Positions 6,865 through 9,845 of a stretch of 9,845 nucleotides of DNA are shown here, piece after piece; within the stretch, counting starts at the first letter, position 1; every line of letters starts with the position of its first letter. Position numbers and translations under genes: made by a program. Under the pieces are notes generated by a model that ran no database searches, had not been told where the DNA came from, and saw only the letters and a program-made list of their open reading frames with translations. The stretch lies in assembly GCA_964563105.1 (NCBI GenBank), contig CAZLXM010000117.1, positions 1-9,845 of the forward strand, read 5' to 3'. The stretch is from CAYVTV01 sp964563105 (GTDB taxonomy: Bacteria > Bacteroidota > Bacteroidia > Bacteroidales > GCA-2748055).

Positions 6865-9720
6865 TTAATAACCTGATATACCATTAATAAACAGCTCCAC
6901 AAAATTAATTATTCGCTTCAATATCCTTTCACCGGTTGTCTTTCGCTGCAACAAAGTTGGCTTATCCCCAATAAGCAGTTCCAGTATTTCATCTCTCATA
7001 GGCTCCTGCTCTGAGTAAAGGTAGTTCTCAATTAAGGCCCGGGTTTTTTCTTTCGAAAGCCTTTCTTCTTCAACCAATTTCCGGAAAGCTTTCTCCTGCT
7101 CAATATTCCAGAACTTTTCAAATTCCTGCGGAATATCATCTGTATCCAAAATTTGAGGTAAATTCTCCCTGATGAACTTTTCGATCAATTCCTTTTTGCT
7201 TCTTAACTGTAGCTCGGTATTCAGAAGGTTTAATATTTCCTTTTCAATCTGCTCTGCATCTTTTTTCTGATTGGCTTTAAGTTTTATAAGCAGGCGGATA
7301 ATATAGGCAACATTTATTTCATCACGATGAATGAGTTCCAGTTCAAAATCAACGTCTTCGAGAATGCTTACCTTTTCTTTTGAATGTTCACTTTTTACTT
7401 TATCGTGAAGGTCAAGATACTTACTTTTATAATCCTCAAACTGCTGCTCTGTCATGGATAAATCGCTCCACTTAAAGTCGGAAAAAGATGTCAGCACGTT
7501 TTTAATACGCATTAAATCTCTGAAAGCGATTATAAATTTTAGTTCATCCTCTTCAGTCAACAGATTATTTACACTATCAACGGCGGGAGTGATATTCAGC
7601 AGCTTTTCGAAAGCATCATTAAACGACTGTACATACTCATCATAGGGCTTCATGATGATTTCTTCAATGGCATCCTTGTTGCTGAAAAGTGTTATGGCTT
7701 CATCCGTGGCATTTTTCAGGTTACGGAAAACCACAATGTTTCCCTGCGATTTCAATTCATTCAGAATACGGTTTGTCCGGGAATATGCCTGTATAAGTCC
7801 GTGATACCGCAGGTTCTTGTCAACATATAGTGTATTGAGCAACGGACTGTCAAATCCGGTAAGGAACATATTTACGACCAGCAATAAATCTATTTTACGC
7901 TCTTTTACCTTCTTACTGATATCATTATAGTAATTATAAAAACTCTGACTGTCCCTTGTTGAAAATGCCGATCCGAACATCTGATTGTAATGCCCGATAA
8001 ATTCATCCAGTTTTTCACGGCTGTGCGGACTGGTGGCATAAGTAATTTCCGGTTCTGCTGCCACACTTACTTCTTCAGGAATAAAACCCATAGCATCTGT
8101 ATCATCTTCGTTAGCAATGTAACTGAATATGGTGGCAATCTTTAAATCGTGGGCCCCGAGCATTTTTTTACGATACAGCAAATCATAATAGCGTATTAAT
8201 GCCGGAATACTACTGACACAGAACATGGCGGTAAACTCTCTGTTATGTGTTTTCCTGTTATGATGGGCAATAATATAATCTGCAATTTTCTCAAGCCTTG
8301 ATTGTGATTCCATCAATTCTTCAACATCAATATCTTCAACCTGTATGTCAATTTCATTAGCACTATCCCTGTTTCTGTACCTGCCAACATATTCAACCGA
8401 GAATTTAAGAACGTTTTCATCCCTGATAGCATCGCTTATCACATATTTGTGAAGACAATCACCGAATAATTCCTTTGTTGTTTTTTTGCCTGATTCATTT
8501 TTCACTGCATTTTCAACAAAAATTGGTGTTCCCGTGAAACCAAACATCTGTATATTTTTGAAAAATGAAACAATTCGCTGATGTGTTTCACCAAACTGGC
8601 TGCGGTGACATTCATCAAAAATAAAAACGATACGTTCATCCTGAAGCGGCTTCATTCGTGCCAGAAAATGCTTTTTACTGATGGCTGCATTAAGCTTCTG
8701 GATGGTAGTCACAATTAGTTTTGTGTCATCGCCGAACTGTCTGACCAGTTGCCTGGTGTTATCAGTGCCGTCAACACTCCCTTTACTGAATGAGTTGAAT
8801 TCTTTTGTAGTCTGATAATCCAGATCTTTCCTGTCAACTACAAACACTACTTTCTTAATGTTTGCTAATCGTGTCAGTATCTGGCTTGCTTTAAATGAAG
8901 TCAGTGTTTTACCCGATCCGGTTGTATGCCAGATATAGCCGTTTTTCCGGCTGTGCATTACTCTGTCAACAAGTGCCTCAACTGCATAATACTGATAGGG
9001 GCGAAGGACCATCAATATTTTTCGTGTTTCATTCAGCACTATGTATTTGCATATCATTTTGGAAATGTGACACTTTTCCAGGAAATCAGATGCAACGCCG
9101 TTAATAATGTTAGTCAGCCGTTTATTTTCCCTGTCAGTCCAGTAAAATGTCTGCTTAAACGACTGGTAACGATTATTGGCATAGTATTTTGTATTTACGC
9201 CATTGCTGATAACGAATATTTGCACATACTGGAACAAACCATAGTTACTGCTGAAGGATTGCCGCTGATACCTTTTAACCTGATTAAATGCTTCTTTTAA
9301 TTCAAGTCCCCGGCGCTTTAGTTCAATATGCACTAAAGGCAGACCGTTAATGAGTAATGTAACATCATAACGGTTTTTGTATTTACCTACCATCGAGACC
9401 TGATGTGTGACCTGATACTGATTCTGACACCATTGTTCAGTGTTGATGAATTCAAAATACAGATTATCGCCATTATCCCTGGTTATATGTTGTTTTTCAC
9501 GGAGTGTGCGGGCTCTTTCAAATACTGAACCCTTGTTGAGGATGTTTAGTACCTTTCTAAATTCTTTGTCGGAAAAACTGATATTGTTATGCTTTTCCAA
9601 CTGCACTTTCAGATTGACAACCAGTTCAGTTTCATTCCGGATATTTACCAGAGCATAACCCAGTTCCTGAAGTTTTGCAATCAGTTGTTCTTCGAGTATT
9701 TGTTCTGGTTGTTTTGTCAT
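6865..9720 (-). CDS. hsdR: Type I restriction enzyme R subunit (nuclease and DNA translocase)
   Basis: The 951-residue protein is slightly short but complete for an HsdR. The N-terminal PD-(D/E)xK nuclease shows D119, E133-L-K135 and the RecB-type Q147-x3-Y151; the Asp/Glu/Lys spacing agrees with the EcoR124I type. The helicase-like motor has Walker A TGSGKT (267-272), DECH (369-372), GFTGTP (394-399) and motif VI QAYSRTNR (644-651). The C-terminal third is helical and charged, as in EcoR124_C domains that bind the methylase core. It cuts unmethylated foreign DNA after translocation, in complex with HsdM and HsdS, neither of which is in the window. AGGAAA lies just before the ATG as a reasonable ribosome site. 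The gene converges on the sulfatase with 8 bases between stop codons, leaving no room for a terminator between them. No frameshift or lost catalytic residue is seen. Confidence 0.97.
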   Translation of the reverse strand: MTKQPEQILEEQLIAKLQELGYALVNIRNETELVVNLKVQLEKHNNISFSDKEFRKVLNILNKGSVFERARTLREKQHITRDNGDNLYFEFINTEQWCQNQYQVTHQVSMVGKYKNRYDVTLLINGLPLVHIELKRRGLELKEAFNQVKRYQRQSFSSNYGLFQYVQIFVISNGVNTKYYANNRYQSFKQTFYWTDRENKRLTNIINGVASDFLEKCHISKMICKYIVLNETRKILMVLRPYQYYAVEALVDRVMHSRKNGYIWHTTGSGKTLTSFKASQILTRLANIKKVVFVVDRKDLDYQTTKEFNSFSKGSVDGTDNTRQLVRQFGDDTKLIVTTIQKLNAAISKKHFLARMKPLQDERIVFIFDECHRSQFGETHQRIVSFFKNIQMFGFTGTPIFVENAVKNESGKKTTKELFGDCLHKYVISDAIRDENVLKFSVEYVGRYRNRDSANEIDIQVEDIDVEELMESQSRLEKIADYIIAHHNRKTHNREFTAMFCVSSIPALIRYYDLLYRKKMLGAHDLKIATIFSYIANEDDTDAMGFIPEEVSVAAEPEITYATSPHSREKLDEFIGHYNQMFGSAFSTRDSQSFYNYYNDISKKVKERKIDLLLVVNMFLTGFDSPLLNTLYVDKNLRYHGLIQAYSRTNRILNELKSQGNIVVFRNLKNATDEAITLFSNKDAIEEIIMKPYDEYVQSFNDAFEKLLNITPAVDSVNNLLTEEDELKFIIAFRDLMRIKNVLTSFSDFKWSDLSMTEQQFEDYKSKYLDLHDKVKSEHSKEKVSILEDVDFELELIHRDEINVAYIIRLLIKLKANQKKDAEQIEKEILNLLNTELQLRSKKELIEKFIRENLPQILDTDDIPQEFEKFWNIEQEKAFRKLVEEERLSKEKTRALIENYLYSEQEPMRDEILELLIGDKPTLLQRKTTGERILKRIINFVELFINGISGY

Positions 9721-9752
9721 AATTTCCTGTTTTTGAAAAAAAATGGCGCAAA

Positions 9753-9774
9753 ATTTGTATTGTATTCAACAAAT
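9753..9774. repeat. Short inverted repeat in the hsdR leader
   Basis: ATTTGT (9753-9758) and ACAAAT (9769-9774) form a perfect 6-base inverted repeat around a 10-base spacer. It overlaps the candidate -7 box of hsdR, a position suited to an operator. Six-base arms in AT-rich sequence are weak evidence, and no regulator gene is in the window. Confidence 0.25.
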
Positions 9775-9777
9775 GTA
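9770..9777 (-). promoter_or_regulatory. Candidate -7 promoter box upstream of hsdR
   Basis: Read on the minus strand, TACATTTG matches the Bacteroidota TAnnTTTG -7 consensus and lies about 50 bases before the hsdR ATG. No TTTG -33 element is visible at the expected distance upstream. If hsdR is transcribed with off-window hsdM/hsdS genes, this box may not be used. Confidence 0.3.
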
Positions 9778-9845
9778 TAGATTTGTGTTAAGTTCATCCT
9801 GCCATTTGGAGGAAGGAAATCGAAAAACGCAAGCCTGGAAGCTCT

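Noticed and set aside
8926..9300. 124-codon open frame on the plus strand opposite hsdR
   Set aside because: It is antisense to the intact HsdR motor and nuclease region and shows no recognisable domain.
9736..9743. Run of eight A (T on the hsdR strand) in the hsdR leader as a phase-variation tract
   Set aside because: Eight bases is common in AT-rich DNA, and the tract lies outside the coding frame with no sign of variability in a single sequence.
1..9845. CRISPR arrays, insertion sequences, tRNA or rRNA genes
   Set aside because: I saw no regularly spaced repeats, transposase motifs, terminal inverted repeats or RNA gene signatures on either strand.

Overview
The window looks like chromosomal DNA from a member of the Bacteroidota, probably an environmental or marine polysaccharide degrader. 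The supporting signs are AT-rich sequence, start codons mostly without a Shine-Dalgarno sequence, a fused ResB-CcsA cytochrome c synthetase, a lipoprotein sulfatase of the Ser type, and several TAnnTTTG-like -7 promoter boxes. This assignment is inference; no rRNA or marker gene is present.

Region 1 (1-4841, plus strand) is a tightly packed redox cluster. It begins with the 3' part of a GMC-family FAD oxidoreductase whose N-terminus lies off the left edge. Six bases later comes a membrane-anchored cytochrome c with nine CxxCH heme sites. The third gene is a large CcsBA-type (System II) cytochrome c synthetase, whose reading frame is already open across the end of the cytochrome gene. A coherent reading is that the flavoprotein oxidises a sugar or alcohol, its electrons pass to the multiheme cytochrome, and CcsBA attaches the hemes. 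The substrate and final acceptor are unknown.

Region 2 (4842-5080) is a 239-base gap with no gene. It holds two candidate promoter boxes and a weak inverted repeat.

Region 3 (5081-6856, plus strand) encodes a secreted lipoprotein sulfatase with a complete Ser-type active-site motif and an extra C-terminal domain. It probably removes sulfate from a polysaccharide.

Region 4 (6865-9720, minus strand) encodes HsdR, the nuclease/translocase subunit of a type I restriction system, with all key motifs intact. It converges on the sulfatase with only 8 bases between the stop codons. No hsdM or hsdS lies in the window; if present nearby they are beyond the right edge, upstream of hsdR. The last 125 bases hold the hsdR leader with a candidate -7 box and a short inverted repeat.

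I found no RNA genes, CRISPR arrays, insertion sequences or clear terminators. I see no convincing new defence system. The points most worth a second look are the flavoprotein/nonaheme cytochrome/CcsBA grouping, a signal-peptide-like segment inside CcsBA, the missing standard start codon of CcsBA, and a cysteine cluster in the GMC protein that may bind iron-sulfur.
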